From Nocardia sp. NBC_01329 (GTDB taxonomy: Bacteria > Actinomycetota > Actinomycetes > Mycobacteriales > Mycobacteriaceae), in assembly GCF_035956715.1 (NCBI RefSeq), contig NZ_CP108381.1:3038001-3102000 (forward strand): a stretch of DNA of 64,000 nt. The letters run 5' to 3'. Within the stretch, counting starts at the first letter, position 1. The number at the start of each line of letters is the position of its first letter. Shown here piece by piece: positions 8,334-16,977 of the stretch. A model generated the notes under the pieces. That model saw only the letters and a program-made list of their open reading frames with translations. It was not told where the DNA came from and did no database searches. A program made the translations under genes and the position numbers.

Positions 8334-9466
8334 CCCACCCGCCACGCGGTGTAGTAGGCCTGTGCGTAGTTCGGCGCTTCCGGGTCGGTGGTGTCCCCAA
8401 CATTGTTCGCGACGAAGATCCGCTGCCATCCGGCATCATCGGCACGCCCGCCGAGCGGAACACCCATGATCAGCCGCACCACCTGGTCGACGACGCGGTA
8501 ACCACTTGCGGCGAGCTCCACGGCGACCGTGGCCCACTGGGTTCCGGCTTTGATCTCCGCGAGGGCCGCCGAGTTGGCGGCGCGGCTGATGACCTTGACT
8601 CGGTCGCTGATCCCGGCGGCCTGCAATGCCGCGGTGAGACCGGGAATGTAGTCCACGACCGGAAGCGCCACGTACTCGGTGCGCGGGTGGGATTGCAGGT
8701 AGCTGACGATCTGAGAAGCGATTGTCTTACCGACGTTCGCGTTGGAAACCTGCAGGACGCCGACAGAGCCGCCCGCCCCCTCGACCGTCTGCTCGAAGGC
8801 ATCCTTGATGGGCCCCCAGCCGTCGCTGAACGACGGGTCCCAGACGAACACCGACTCTGCTGCGCCCTTGGCATCGGCCACGATCGCACTGCCCATCAGC
8901 GTTCCACTCAGACTGATGGCCTTGTGCCCCATGGCGACGGCCTGGACCGGGCCGTTGTCCGACAGCACGTCCCCGAGCGGGGCGGCTTCGCTGATCTTCG
9001 TACCGGCGGCCTGCAGCTTGGCCAGCTGCGGCCGGATCGCGGAGTCCGGCATGATCGGGATGTAGGTCAGTGCATCCGGCGGGTTCTCCGCGACCTGATC
9101 GATCAGCTTGATGTAGCTCTCCGGAGTATTGTCCGTCTGCAGGGTTGTCACGTCCCAGTTCAATTTGCGCGCCGCGGCAGCGGCACCGTCAGCGAAGACA
9201 GTGCAGACCGGAAGCGGGCAGGTGATGATCGTGAACCGCTTGTTCTGGGGCGGAGCCGACGGCAGCTCCGGAACTGTAGCCGCCGGCAGCGGCTGGGTGT
9301 ACTTCGTGTACATCGCTTCCGCCTGGTCCAATGCGACTTTCGCCGCTTCCGCGGAAACCACCGGGGCGGCCTGATCACTCCCGGCACCGCTACCGCAGGC
9401 GACCAGAGTCAGGCAGAGCGCGGCACATACGCCCATAGCAACAGGCATGCTGAATTTATTCGGCAT
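8330..9466 (-). CDS. Periplasmic-binding-fold lipoprotein of CUT2-type ABC importer
   Basis: 378 aa. It has an N-terminal signal peptide with lipobox LVAC (cysteine at about residue 24), so it is a membrane-anchored solute-binding protein. The mature part has the sugar-binding fold of RbsB/LacI type (NWDVTTLQTDNTPESYIKLI, then a repeated Rossmann-like half). It is first in the operon, with a 5' region of about 165 nt that carries the dyad at 9632-9656. The ligand is unknown; RbsB-like sequence similarity does not prove a sugar. Confidence 0.92.
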   Translation of the reverse strand: MPNKFSMPVAMGVCAALCLTLVACGSGAGSDQAAPVVSAEAAKVALDQAEAMYTKYTQPLPAATVPELPSAPPQNKRFTIITCPLPVCTVFADGAAAAARKLNWDVTTLQTDNTPESYIKLIDQVAENPPDALTYIPIMPDSAIRPQLAKLQAAGTKISEAAPLGDVLSDNGPVQAVAMGHKAISLSGTLMGSAIVADAKGAAESVFVWDPSFSDGWGPIKDAFEQTVEGAGGSVGVLQVSNANVGKTIASQIVSYLQSHPRTEYVALPVVDYIPGLTAALQAAGISDRVKVISRAANSAALAEIKAGTQWATVAVELAASGYRVVDQVVRLIMGVPLGGRADDAGWQRIFVANNVGDTTDPEAPNYAQAYYTAWRVG

Positions 9467-9631
9467 TGCGGACTTTCTTGTGATCGGTGAGCGACACAGG
9501 CTCGGATGGGAACGGCATATTCACAACCGACCCGCTTCAAGGTGTTCGCGACTGCAAAACCAATAGCTGAGCGGCATTCAGGCCGAACGCTCGCCGGCCT
9601 CTCGCGGGTTGCGGAGCGGTCGAGCGGTGCA

Positions 9632-9656
9632 TTACATTCTACTCAGTAGGTTGTAA
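9632..9656. promoter_or_regulatory. Candidate TetR operator, copy 3
   Basis: 25-bp dyad with arms TTACA and TGTAA around CTACTCAGTAGG; 10 of 12 arm positions are self-complementary. It is the most symmetric of the three copies and lies upstream of the ABC importer operon. Confidence 0.65.
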
Positions 9657-10335
9657 CTCTGTCCAGGGTCCTCGAACGGGACGCATTCATTCTCGACACG
9701 GTGCGACCGCAGCCATCACACAATGGGCACCGGTCGCCCGGGCCCGATCCAGGTCAGGACAAAACATGCGGGCAGATGGAAACACACCGGTTGAGCCGAC
9801 CATCCACTCCGGCGGTCTCATCCGCACAATTCCGCATCAGGAAACAGTGGAATGGCGGATCTGGAACATTCTGTCGAATCATAAGACCAGAATTCGATGA
9901 TTCGACCTGCGCCCGGCAGCCGACATGTGGCTCGATCGGCAATCACCGGAGAATTCGTCGGACGAATATGCAGTTCGAGGCCATCTCGCACTGCGCGACA
10001 GAGTATTCGACAATCCCCGCATCGGAGATTCGGTGGCGGTCGAGAGCTTTGATCCACGCCGAATTCATTGATTCCGTTGTGGGAGAAATACTTTCGCAAT
10101 CCGCGCCGCCACCGGACCCGTGACCGAACCGCATTGGAAGGCATACTGTATTCGGCTCGCACAGGCATCGGCTGGAGGATCACCCGGCCATCGCCCGTCG
10201 CAAACCTGCCGCGGCTCCGGATTGCCACCAGCTTGTCCCCTGGACTCGACATCGAGCCGACCGTCGTTCAGCGAGTTGGCGAATCGCGGCACAGCAAGAC
10301 CGCAGGGTGGCGGGACCGCGTCGACGGCGGAACGG

Positions 10336-10363
10336 GCGGTGTTCACGCGGTCGTGAACACCGC
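10336..10363 (-). terminator. Hairpin terminator after the SDR/crotonase operon
   Basis: Perfect 11-bp stem (GCGGTGTTCAC with its complement) and a 6-nt loop, about 20 bp beyond the last stop codon of the operon at 10382. Confidence 0.7.
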
Positions 10364-10381
10364 GACAGAGGTCCGGCCGGG

Positions 10382-11134
10382 TTATGCGATGAGATTGCCG
10401 CCGTCGGCGATCAGGGTCTGACCGTTCACCCATCCCCCGTCGTCGCCGCACAGGAATTTGACGAGGCCGGCGAGATCGCGGGCCTGGCCTACTCGACCGA
10501 GAGGTGTCGCTTTCGCGACGATCGTCTTCAGACGCTCCGGATTCGCCGAGATGGCCGACAGCGCTTCGGTATCGATGACGCCGCCGCTGGCGATGTTGGC
10601 CGTGACTCCCGCGCGGCCCAGTTCGGCGGCCAGGTAGCGGATGAGGGCTTCCGCCGCTGCCATCGATACCGCGATGGGCGCGTACCCCGGGACGTGGCGC
10701 CGGGTACCGGTGCTGGCGAGGGCGACGATTCGGCCGCCGTCGTGCAGGTCGTCGCCAGCGGCTTCGACCAAGCTGAGCACGGCACCGACGCGGGCGGTGA
10801 ACATCTCGGTGTAGGTGGCGATCGAGGTGCCTACGGCCGAGGTCGAGGCGGGCGAGGAGTCCGCGAATCCGGTCGCGTTGGAGACGACTGCGCGAATCGG
10901 CCCCAGCTCACGCGCCCGGCCGACCAAGGCACGGCACGAGTCGGGTTCGCGCGTATCGACCTGCAGCGCACGCGCCGACCTGCCCAGCTGCTCGATCGCT
11001 CGCACCACCTCGGCGGCGTCGCCGGATCGGGAGTGGTAGCCCACGGCGATGTCATAGCCGAGTTCGGCGAGATCGAGGGCGATCGCGCGGCCCACCCCGC
11101 GGCTCGCGCCGGTGACGACAGCGACGCCGCGCAT
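10382..11134 (-). CDS. FabL-like SDR protein lacking the catalytic lysine
   Basis: 250 aa. It has a Rossmann glycine motif TGASRGVG and ends with the SDR tail GQTLIADGGN. The segment from Y151 through EALIRYLAAELG to IASGGVIDTEAL is very close to Bacillus FabL (enoyl-ACP reductase III), which uses Tyr-x6-Lys. Here Tyr151 is present but the lysine position, residue 158, is methionine (VSMAAAEAL); Ser141 is also present. It may be a binding or altered enzyme rather than a normal reductase. It is last in the seven-gene operon, one base after the crotonase stop. Confidence 0.88.
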   Translation of the reverse strand: MRGVAVVTGASRGVGRAIALDLAELGYDIAVGYHSRSGDAAEVVRAIEQLGRSARALQVDTREPDSCRALVGRARELGPIRAVVSNATGFADSSPASTSAVGTSIATYTEMFTARVGAVLSLVEAAGDDLHDGGRIVALASTGTRRHVPGYAPIAVSMAAAEALIRYLAAELGRAGVTANIASGGVIDTEALSAISANPERLKTIVAKATPLGRVGQARDLAGLVKFLCGDDGGWVNGQTLIADGGNLIA

Positions 11135-11135
11135 G

Positions 11136-11942
11136 TCAGCTCACCACCCGACCGGTGTCGAATCGCACCGGCTCGTCGTCGGCGGCGACGGAGTAGGCGT
11201 GTCTCGCGCGCTCCTGCAACGCACCGGATTCGGGCGTCGCGAGCAGTTCCGCGAAGGCTGTTCCCTCGAGACGAAAAGCGTCGGCGACACCGAGCTGCGC
11301 GCCCTCACTCAGCACCCGCTTCGCCGCCGCGAGCGCGGCCCGCGGTTTCCGAGCCATCGCCGTGGCGGCGGACAGGACGTCCTCGTCGAAGCTCTCGCTC
11401 GCGAAAACCCGGCCGACCAATCCGATCTGGTGTGCGCGGTGCGCCTCGACGACTTCGCCACTCAACACCAGTTCGGTAGCGTCGCCGCGGCCGATGAGCC
11501 GAATCAGTCGCTGTGTTCCGCCCGAGCCCGGGATGATGCCCAAGGCCGTCTCGATCAACGCGAAGTGCGCCGAGTCGCTCGCCCAGCGCAGTGCGCAGGC
11601 CAACGAGAGTTCGACCCCGCCGCCCCAAGCCTGCCCGCCGATCGCGGCGATCACCGGCTGCGGCATGGTCTCGACGAGGCGCATCGTGGTGTACCAGGAG
11701 CGCGCCTGCGGGACGGGCCCGGCGGCGAGTCGAGCGAGCTCGTCCAGGTCGGCGTGCGCGACGAAGTAGCCGGGGACGTCACTGCGCAGCACCACGACCG
11801 AGATCGTGTCGTCCTCGGCGATTCGTCGCAGAATCTCGCCCAGCTCGGCGAGCGCGGCGAAGGTGAGGAAGTTGCGCGGTGGGTTTCGGTACGAGAGTAC
11901 GGCCACCGCGGCCTCGCGTCGTTCGGTCCAGACCGGCATCAT
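11136..11942 (-). CDS. Enoyl-CoA hydratase (crotonase family)
   Basis: 268 aa. It has both catalytic glutamates of true hydratases: one in FALIETALGIIPGSGGTQRL and one in GDATELVLSGE. The oxyanion loops are YFVAHADLDEL and AWGGGVELSL. It is expected to hydrate a 2-enoyl-CoA in the pathway encoded by this operon. The ATG at 11942 overlaps the stop of the CocE-type gene; a second ATG follows directly. The SDR gene lies 1 bp downstream. Confidence 0.93.
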   Translation of the reverse strand: MMPVWTERREAAVAVLSYRNPPRNFLTFAALAELGEILRRIAEDDTISVVVLRSDVPGYFVAHADLDELARLAAGPVPQARSWYTTMRLVETMPQPVIAAIGGQAWGGGVELSLACALRWASDSAHFALIETALGIIPGSGGTQRLIRLIGRGDATELVLSGEVVEAHRAHQIGLVGRVFASESFDEDVLSAATAMARKPRAALAAAKRVLSEGAQLGVADAFRLEGTAFAELLATPESGALQERARHAYSVAADDEPVRFDTGRVVS

Positions 11943-13618
11943 CGGGTCCTTTCGCTGGGGAGAGTGTCGAGCGTGAGCGAGGAGCCCGCGGCGTGGATGC
12001 GCACCGTGACCGGTGGCGGGTCGGCGTCGGCCGGCGCGCCGTTCAGGTTGCGGTCGACGTGGGGAAAGTTGCTGCTCGTCACGAGCACGCCGATGCGATG
12101 CCCGATGTCGAACCGCTGGGCGGTGTAGCCCATATCGATGGCGATGGTGGCGATCTCACCCGGCGCCAGCGGTTGCGGCGTGGTCAGATCGTCGCGGAAC
12201 CGCACCCGGGTGATGCCGTCGGCGACGGGAAGCATCCGGCCATCGGGATATCGGTCGACCAGTCTGACGAAGAGGTCGGTATCGGGACGGTCCAGGCTCA
12301 CTCGCAGCGTCATCGACACCGCGCCTACCACATCGACAGGCTCTGCCAAGGGCGCGGACAGGTAGTGCAGTGTGTCGGCACGCGGGCACTGCCGGCTGAG
12401 GTCGATCGGCCCCGGCGCGAGTCGGCCGAGGTGCAGGAGCCGGCCACCGCGGCTCGGCACGGGCGACAGCGGATCGTAGACAAAAGTGTCGGTGCCGTCC
12501 TCGCCCACCGGTGCCCGGCCGGAAACCAGTCCGCCGGGCACGCCTGCCGACGCCCCGCTCACCAACCGGAACGGCCGCGACACCACCCCGCTCGGCGGCC
12601 ACTGATCCGCCGACATCCACTGGTCCGCGCCCATCAAGAAGTAGTCGACCTGCCGCGCCGGCCGCACCGGTGCGCTCTCCGCACAGCGCCGGAAGAAGTC
12701 GAGCTGTCGGCCGGGCAGGCCGACCGCCGTTGCCGAAGCCGCCACGCCGAAGTTCACCTCGCCCTGGATGTGCTGGAGTGGACCGGTGTGCGCCCAGGGT
12801 CCGACCACCAGCCGGTGCGGAATCTCGGGATTCGCCGCCGCTCCCGCGGTGAAAGTGTCGATGGTCGAGGATGCGTAGACGTCGTACCAGCCGGTACTCA
12901 CGAACACCGGCACCTTTATCGCGTCGGGTTCCCACTCCGGGAGAGCGCCTTCCGACCCCGAGAGCAGCTGCTCGACATCGAGCGGAAACCCGCGGAGGCG
13001 GGCCAGGGGGTTCGCGGTGAGCGGCAGTGAGCGCATCGCCGTGACGGGGTCGGCCAGCAGCGACCCGAGCAGGGCGGCATTGTCGGCGTCGGCGTGCTCG
13101 GGGTTGCGGGCGAGCCAGTCCGCCGCCATGAAGATCATCCAGCCGAACAGGTGGTCCAGCCGCAGCGCACCACTCAGCTCCACCCGATCACGACTGCCTG
13201 TCGTCACCATCGCGGCGGCCACACCGGCCAGATGCGGTGGCCGAGTCGCCGCGCCCAGCATGGACAGGATCCCGCCGTAGGACGTGCCCGCCAGGATCAC
13301 CGTGCCGTCACACCAGGGCTGGGCCGCCGCCCACTCGACCGTGTCGTGGGTGTCGAGGGCCTCCTGGTCCCACATGATCGGCTTCCACTCGCCCTCGGAC
13401 CCGAACCGACCCCGGGTGTCCTGGACGAAGGCCGCGAAGCCGAATTCCACGCAGTCCATGGGTTTGAGGACATCGGAGCTGATCTTGCGCCGGCCGTAGG
13501 GGGTCCGGAAGATCACCACGGGCGCGGGCCGGGCCGAGCGCCAGAGATCACCGCGCAACACGACGCCGTCGCGCATCGGGCTCTCGACGTCACTGTGCCA
13601 GGTCGCGTCGGGGTTCAT
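11939..13618 (-). CDS. CocE/NonD-family serine hydrolase (X-Pro dipeptidyl-peptidase S15 fold)
   Basis: 559 aa from the ATG at 13618, overlapping the upstream SDR stop by 4 bp. The family has an alpha/beta hydrolase core, an inserted helical cap and a C-terminal jelly roll. The nucleophile is Ser113 in GTSYGG; PYGRRK and VQDTRGRFGSEG are family hallmarks, and the C-terminal third (VSMTLRVSLDRPDTDLFVRL) is the beta-sandwich. Members cleave esters (cocaine esterase), glutaryl or acyl amides. Here it probably releases or opens an ester or lactone in the substrate route. No signal peptide, so cytoplasmic. Confidence 0.93.
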   Translation of the reverse strand: MNPDATWHSDVESPMRDGVVLRGDLWRSARPAPVVIFRTPYGRRKISSDVLKPMDCVEFGFAAFVQDTRGRFGSEGEWKPIMWDQEALDTHDTVEWAAAQPWCDGTVILAGTSYGGILSMLGAATRPPHLAGVAAAMVTTGSRDRVELSGALRLDHLFGWMIFMAADWLARNPEHADADNAALLGSLLADPVTAMRSLPLTANPLARLRGFPLDVEQLLSGSEGALPEWEPDAIKVPVFVSTGWYDVYASSTIDTFTAGAAANPEIPHRLVVGPWAHTGPLQHIQGEVNFGVAASATAVGLPGRQLDFFRRCAESAPVRPARQVDYFLMGADQWMSADQWPPSGVVSRPFRLVSGASAGVPGGLVSGRAPVGEDGTDTFVYDPLSPVPSRGGRLLHLGRLAPGPIDLSRQCPRADTLHYLSAPLAEPVDVVGAVSMTLRVSLDRPDTDLFVRLVDRYPDGRMLPVADGITRVRFRDDLTTPQPLAPGEIATIAIDMGYTAQRFDIGHRIGVLVTSSNFPHVDRNLNGAPADADPPPVTVRIHAAGSSLTLDTLPSERTR

Positions 13619-14373
13619 ACCGGCGAGGTGAGGGTCAGCATCCGGGCGGCCATCTCGTTCCACCCCGCGGTGGCGCCACCGTCGACGGTCAGCACACCGC
13701 CGGTCAGGTAGGCCGAGCCGGGCAGTGCGGCGAACACCGCGACCCGCGCCTGCTCCTCGGGAGTACTCAACCGCCCGACCGAGGTGGAGTCGACCAGAGT
13801 CTGCCGGAGTACGCCCTCGGGCCACAGATCGTCGACCATCGCGGTGTGGGTGGGGCCGGTGACCAGCGCCACCGCGCGAATGCCCTGGGAACCGTAGTCC
13901 ACCGCCACGGATCGGGTCAGGCCGATCAGCGCGTGCTTGGCCATGTTGTACACCGGAGACCTCGGGGTCGCGCCGACCCCACACATCGAGGTGGTGAACA
14001 CGAAAACCCCACCGGTACTGCGCATGTGGCCGACCCCGGACCGGACGAGGTAGAAGTTGGCATCACAGCACACACCCATCACCCTGCGGTAGTCCTGGTC
14101 CGAGAGCGAATGCGCGCGCCCGGGGACATTGATGCCCGCGTTGCCGTGCACGATGTCGAGGCGACCGTGACGGCGCACCACCTCGGTCAGCGCGGCGTCC
14201 ACGGCTGCCGAGTCCGAGACATCGCAGGCGAGGATGTCCGGCCCGGCATGCAGGTCCAGGCCGACAACTGTCGCACCGGCCCGGCGGAACAAGTCCATCG
14301 ATGCGGCACCGATGCCGCTGGCCGCCCCGGTGATGACGGCGACGTGCCCGTCGAAGGAACCGAAGATATCCAT
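13615..14373 (-). CDS. SDR-family oxidoreductase
   Basis: 252 aa from the ATG at 14373; the open frame extends upstream into the crotonase gene but is a shadow there. It has TGAASGIG (NAD(P) binding), NAGIN, Ser129 and the YNMAK motif (Tyr142, Lys146), so the catalytic set is intact. An acidic residue after the second strand (VVGLDLHAG) suggests NAD(H). It is likely a hydroxyacyl or ring-alcohol dehydrogenase in the operon. The stop overlaps the CocE gene by 4 bp. Confidence 0.93.
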   Translation of the reverse strand: MDIFGSFDGHVAVITGAASGIGAASMDLFRRAGATVVGLDLHAGPDILACDVSDSAAVDAALTEVVRRHGRLDIVHGNAGINVPGRAHSLSDQDYRRVMGVCCDANFYLVRSGVGHMRSTGGVFVFTTSMCGVGATPRSPVYNMAKHALIGLTRSVAVDYGSQGIRAVALVTGPTHTAMVDDLWPEGVLRQTLVDSTSVGRLSTPEEQARVAVFAALPGSAYLTGGVLTVDGGATAGWNEMAARMLTLTSPV

Positions 14374-14386
14374 GGTGTTGCGCCCC

Positions 14387-15208
14387 TTATCTACCCACGA
14401 AGCGCGGGTCACGTTTTTCCAGGAAGGCCATCGCGCCCTCGTAGGCGTCGGCCACTTCCACGTTGTTGCGGATATGTACCGAGTTCTGTAGTCGCAGCGC
14501 CATTTCGATCGGTTGACCGACGCAGCGCTCGCGCAGTTCCTTGAACAGTCCGATCGCGGCCGTCGCCGACCGCGCCAGCCGCTCGGCCTGGGCCAGCGTG
14601 ACCGCCACCAATTCGGCCGGCGGCACCACGCTGCTGAAGATTCCGGCCCGTTCGGCGGCGGCCGCGTCCAGTAGCTCGCCGGAGAGGTATATCTCGGTGG
14701 CCCGCGCCGGGCCGACCAGCCGAGCCAGCACAGCGACGCTGCCCGCTTGGGCGACCCGGAGCAGCCCGCTGCCGATACGCGCCGTGCTCGCGGCGATGCG
14801 AAGATCACCGGCACAGGCGATCTCGGCGCCCGCACCGGCGGCGAAGCCGTTGATCGAGGTGATCACCGGCACCCGGGCCGTCACCATCATCTCGATGATG
14901 CGCAGATAGATCGGATCGGCGGTGTCGCCGAGCACCGGCGAGTGGGTGCGGTCACCGCGCAGGTGTTCCTCGACCGCACCGAGATCGTCACCGGCACAGA
15001 ACGCGCGCCCTTCGCCGGTGAGCACGACGACCCGGGTCGCTCGATCGGCGAACCGCGACTCGAGCTCGGCGCACAGTTCGGTGCCGAGCTGCCGATCGAT
15101 GGCATTGAGCCGGTGCGGGCGGTTCAGAGTGATCCAGACGATGCCGGGGCCGGGCAGTGTGACCCGCAGGGTGGAATGATGCGGGCCGGAATGGTTCTGC
15201 GCGTTCAT
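14387..15208 (-). CDS. Crotonase-family protein with atypical catalytic region
   Basis: 273 aa. It has clear crotonase loops (FCAGDDLGAV; NGFAAGAGAEIA). The region equivalent to the first catalytic glutamate reads IGSGLLRVAQAGSVAVL, so Glu144 is lost, while the second glutamate is kept (ATEIYLSGE). This pattern is seen in isomerases, hydrolases and ring-opening crotonases rather than classical hydratases. It therefore probably does a different step from the hydratase at 11136-11942. The ATG at 15208 overlaps the preceding SDR stop by 4 bp. Confidence 0.92.
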   Translation of the reverse strand: MNAQNHSGPHHSTLRVTLPGPGIVWITLNRPHRLNAIDRQLGTELCAELESRFADRATRVVVLTGEGRAFCAGDDLGAVEEHLRGDRTHSPVLGDTADPIYLRIIEMMVTARVPVITSINGFAAGAGAEIACAGDLRIAASTARIGSGLLRVAQAGSVAVLARLVGPARATEIYLSGELLDAAAAERAGIFSSVVPPAELVAVTLAQAERLARSATAAIGLFKELRERCVGQPIEMALRLQNSVHIRNNVEVADAYEGAMAFLEKRDPRFVGR

Positions 15209-15924
15209 GAGCGGATCATGCCTCCGTCGACGTAGAGCGACTGTCCGGTGATGTAGCGGGACCGGTCACTGAGCAACCACACCACGGCGTGCCCGATATC
15301 GTCGGGTGTTCCGAGCCGTCGGAGTGGTAGTCCGCGAGCCACCTTCGCAGCGAGGCCGCGCAGGTCTCCGGTATCGAGCATCGGGGTGTCGATGAATCCG
15401 GGGCAGATCGCGTTGGCGCGAATGCCCCGGGGTCCGAGCTCCACCGCGAGCGATCGGGTCAGCGTCTGCAAACCGCCTTTGCTCGCGTCGTAGGCCACCT
15501 GACCGGCGAAGCCGGTGACCGCGATCGAGCAGATGTTGACGATCGTCGCGTCGGAACCGGCGGCGAGCAGGTCGGCGAGGTCGCGGCTCAGCCGAAACGG
15601 TACGTCGAGGTTGACGGCCATGACGCGCGACCAGTCGTCGTCGGTGTGCTCGCTCAGGGCTGCCCGATGCTCGATCCCGGCATTGTTGACCAACCCGTCG
15701 ATCCCGCCCAGCGCACGACAGAGGTCGTGGACGCGGGTCGTCGCGCCCTCGGCCGTCAGATCGACGCCGTGCACTGTGTGCGCGCCATCGCGCGCCACGA
15801 CCTCGGGGCGATCGATACCGACCACTTCGCCACCCTCGGCCTCGATCGAGCGGATCAACGCCGCGCCGATTCCGCCGAGTGCGCCGGTCACCAGAATCCG
15901 GCGGCCATCGAGTAGTCCGGTCAT
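15205..15924 (-). CDS. SDR-family oxidoreductase
   Basis: 239 aa from the ATG at 15924, which overlaps the amidohydrolase stop by 4 bp. It has TGALGGIG, VNNAGIEH, Ser133 (ICSIAV) and YDASK (Tyr145, Lys149), and ends with YITGQSLYVDGG: a complete classical SDR. An aspartate after strand two (VVGIDRPEV) favours NAD(H). It is second in the operon and probably oxidises an alcohol or hydroxyacyl-CoA intermediate. Confidence 0.93.
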   Translation of the reverse strand: MTGLLDGRRILVTGALGGIGAALIRSIEAEGGEVVGIDRPEVVARDGAHTVHGVDLTAEGATTRVHDLCRALGGIDGLVNNAGIEHRAALSEHTDDDWSRVMAVNLDVPFRLSRDLADLLAAGSDATIVNICSIAVTGFAGQVAYDASKGGLQTLTRSLAVELGPRGIRANAICPGFIDTPMLDTGDLRGLAAKVARGLPLRRLGTPDDIGHAVVWLLSDRSRYITGQSLYVDGGMIRS

Positions 15925-16886
15925 CGCGCCACCTCCGCGTCGAGTCGGAGCATCCGCTCGGCGTTGCCGTACAACCAGTCGTGACGCACATCGTCGTCGA
16001 TGGGCAGCCGAACAGCTCGCTCGGCGATCTCGCGCACCGACCTGCCGTGCGTCCAACTGGTGGAACCGAACATGACCTGGCGCCGGATCGAGCGGGCGCC
16101 GTGCAGGAACAGTGGTTCCCAGCCCGAGCCGGGGGCCGCCATCGTCGCCGGGTCGTGTGAGGAGAATTCGAGGTACACGCGGGGATGGCGTTGCAGCAGC
16201 GCGACGGCCTCGAGTACCCAGGGCCAGCCACCGTGGCCGAGAACGATGCGCAGGTCGGGGTGTCGCCCGGCGATCCGGTCGATCACCGCGGGGGCGGAGA
16301 TCCCCGCGGGGACGTCGGTGCGAAAGTTCTGGCCGCTGTGGATCCAGACCGGCACATCGCGTTCCACGCACAGCCGCCACAGCGGATCGTGGATCGGGTC
16401 GGCGACATCGACCCCGTCCAGGAACGGGATGATCGAAAGCCCGGTCATCCCCAGCTCTCCGAGAGCTCGCGTCGCTTCGGCCACTGCCGGTTCCGGGTTC
16501 TCGATGCTCACCCCGGCCCAGCCGATGAGTCGTTCGGGGTGGGCGGCCACCTGCGCGGCGACCAGATCGTTGACGGTGCCGCGCGCGGTCGGCCACGGAC
16601 CGCCGTGCACGACCTGCGCCCGGATACCGTCGGCGGCGAGCCGCGCCACGTGCGCGTCCGGATTCGTCGACCCGAGCTGTTCGGCCAGCCGGCACACGGT
16701 GCCGTCCGGATCGGCGGCGAACGAGTCGATGACGCTCGCGGCCGACCGGCCGGTCAGCCGGCCGAATCGACCGGCGAACGCCTCGAGGTAGCGCGGCGCG
16801 CTCCCGAACAGGGCGTAGAGGTACGCCCGCCAGCCCTGCTCGTCGAAAACGACATCGCACATGTCGATCACAGACTGCTGTTTCAC
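15921..16886 (-). CDS. Amidohydrolase 2 family metal-dependent hydrolase/decarboxylase
   Basis: 321 aa from a GTG at 16886, chosen because GGAGG lies four nt upstream; an ATG at 16931 would start inside the operator region. TIM-barrel signatures include VWIHSGQNFRTD, VLGHGGWPWV and a late NAERML. The N-terminal HxH pair of classical members is replaced by IDMCDVVFDE, so metal binding may differ. The family includes ACMSD-like decarboxylases, OMA hydratase and lactonases. As first gene of a regulated operon it may open a ring or lactone or decarboxylate the substrate. Confidence 0.85.
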   Translation of the reverse strand: MKQQSVIDMCDVVFDEQGWRAYLYALFGSAPRYLEAFAGRFGRLTGRSAASVIDSFAADPDGTVCRLAEQLGSTNPDAHVARLAADGIRAQVVHGGPWPTARGTVNDLVAAQVAAHPERLIGWAGVSIENPEPAVAEATRALGELGMTGLSIIPFLDGVDVADPIHDPLWRLCVERDVPVWIHSGQNFRTDVPAGISAPAVIDRIAGRHPDLRIVLGHGGWPWVLEAVALLQRHPRVYLEFSSHDPATMAAPGSGWEPLFLHGARSIRRQVMFGSTSWTHGRSVREIAERAVRLPIDDDVRHDWLYGNAERMLRLDAEVAR

Positions 16887-16901
16887 TCGACCTCCAACAT
16901 C

Positions 16902-16918
16902 TATGAACGTTTGTTTAC
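16902..16918. promoter_or_regulatory. Candidate operator B1 before the amidohydrolase operon
   Basis: 17-bp motif TATGAACGTTTGTTTAC, starting 16 nt upstream of the GTG at 16886. It differs at one position from the motif at 23814-23830, which sits 17 nt upstream of the importer operon. It is partly palindromic around AACGTT. Confidence 0.7.
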
Positions 16919-16940
16919 CAGCGATCGGCAAAGTACGTCA

Positions 16941-16957
16941 ACAAATGTTTGTTCATA
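16941..16957. promoter_or_regulatory. Candidate operator B1', inverted partial copy
   Basis: Dyad ACAAA-TG-TTTGT followed by TTCATA, so the opposite strand reads TATGAAC then TTTGT, as in B1. It lies 21 nt before the GTG of the divergent TetR gene and could mediate autorepression. Confidence 0.55.
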
Positions 16958-16977
16958 TTACTGGTAATCTCGGGGCT

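Larger units (their letters stand above)
9467..10381. other. Intergenic stretch, no supported gene
   Basis: About 900 bp between the binding-protein start and the end of the SDR gene. It contains the operator at 9632-9656 and the hairpin at 10336-10363. The middle, about 9750-10130, is less GC-rich than its surroundings. Overlapping frames on both strands look non-coding (no ribosome sites, no recognisable motifs). It may be degenerate DNA. Confidence 0.5.

Noticed and set aside
9701..10252. Overlapping frames on both strands in the AT-richer gap
   Set aside because: No ribosome sites, no recognisable sequence and mutually overlapping; treated as intergenic.
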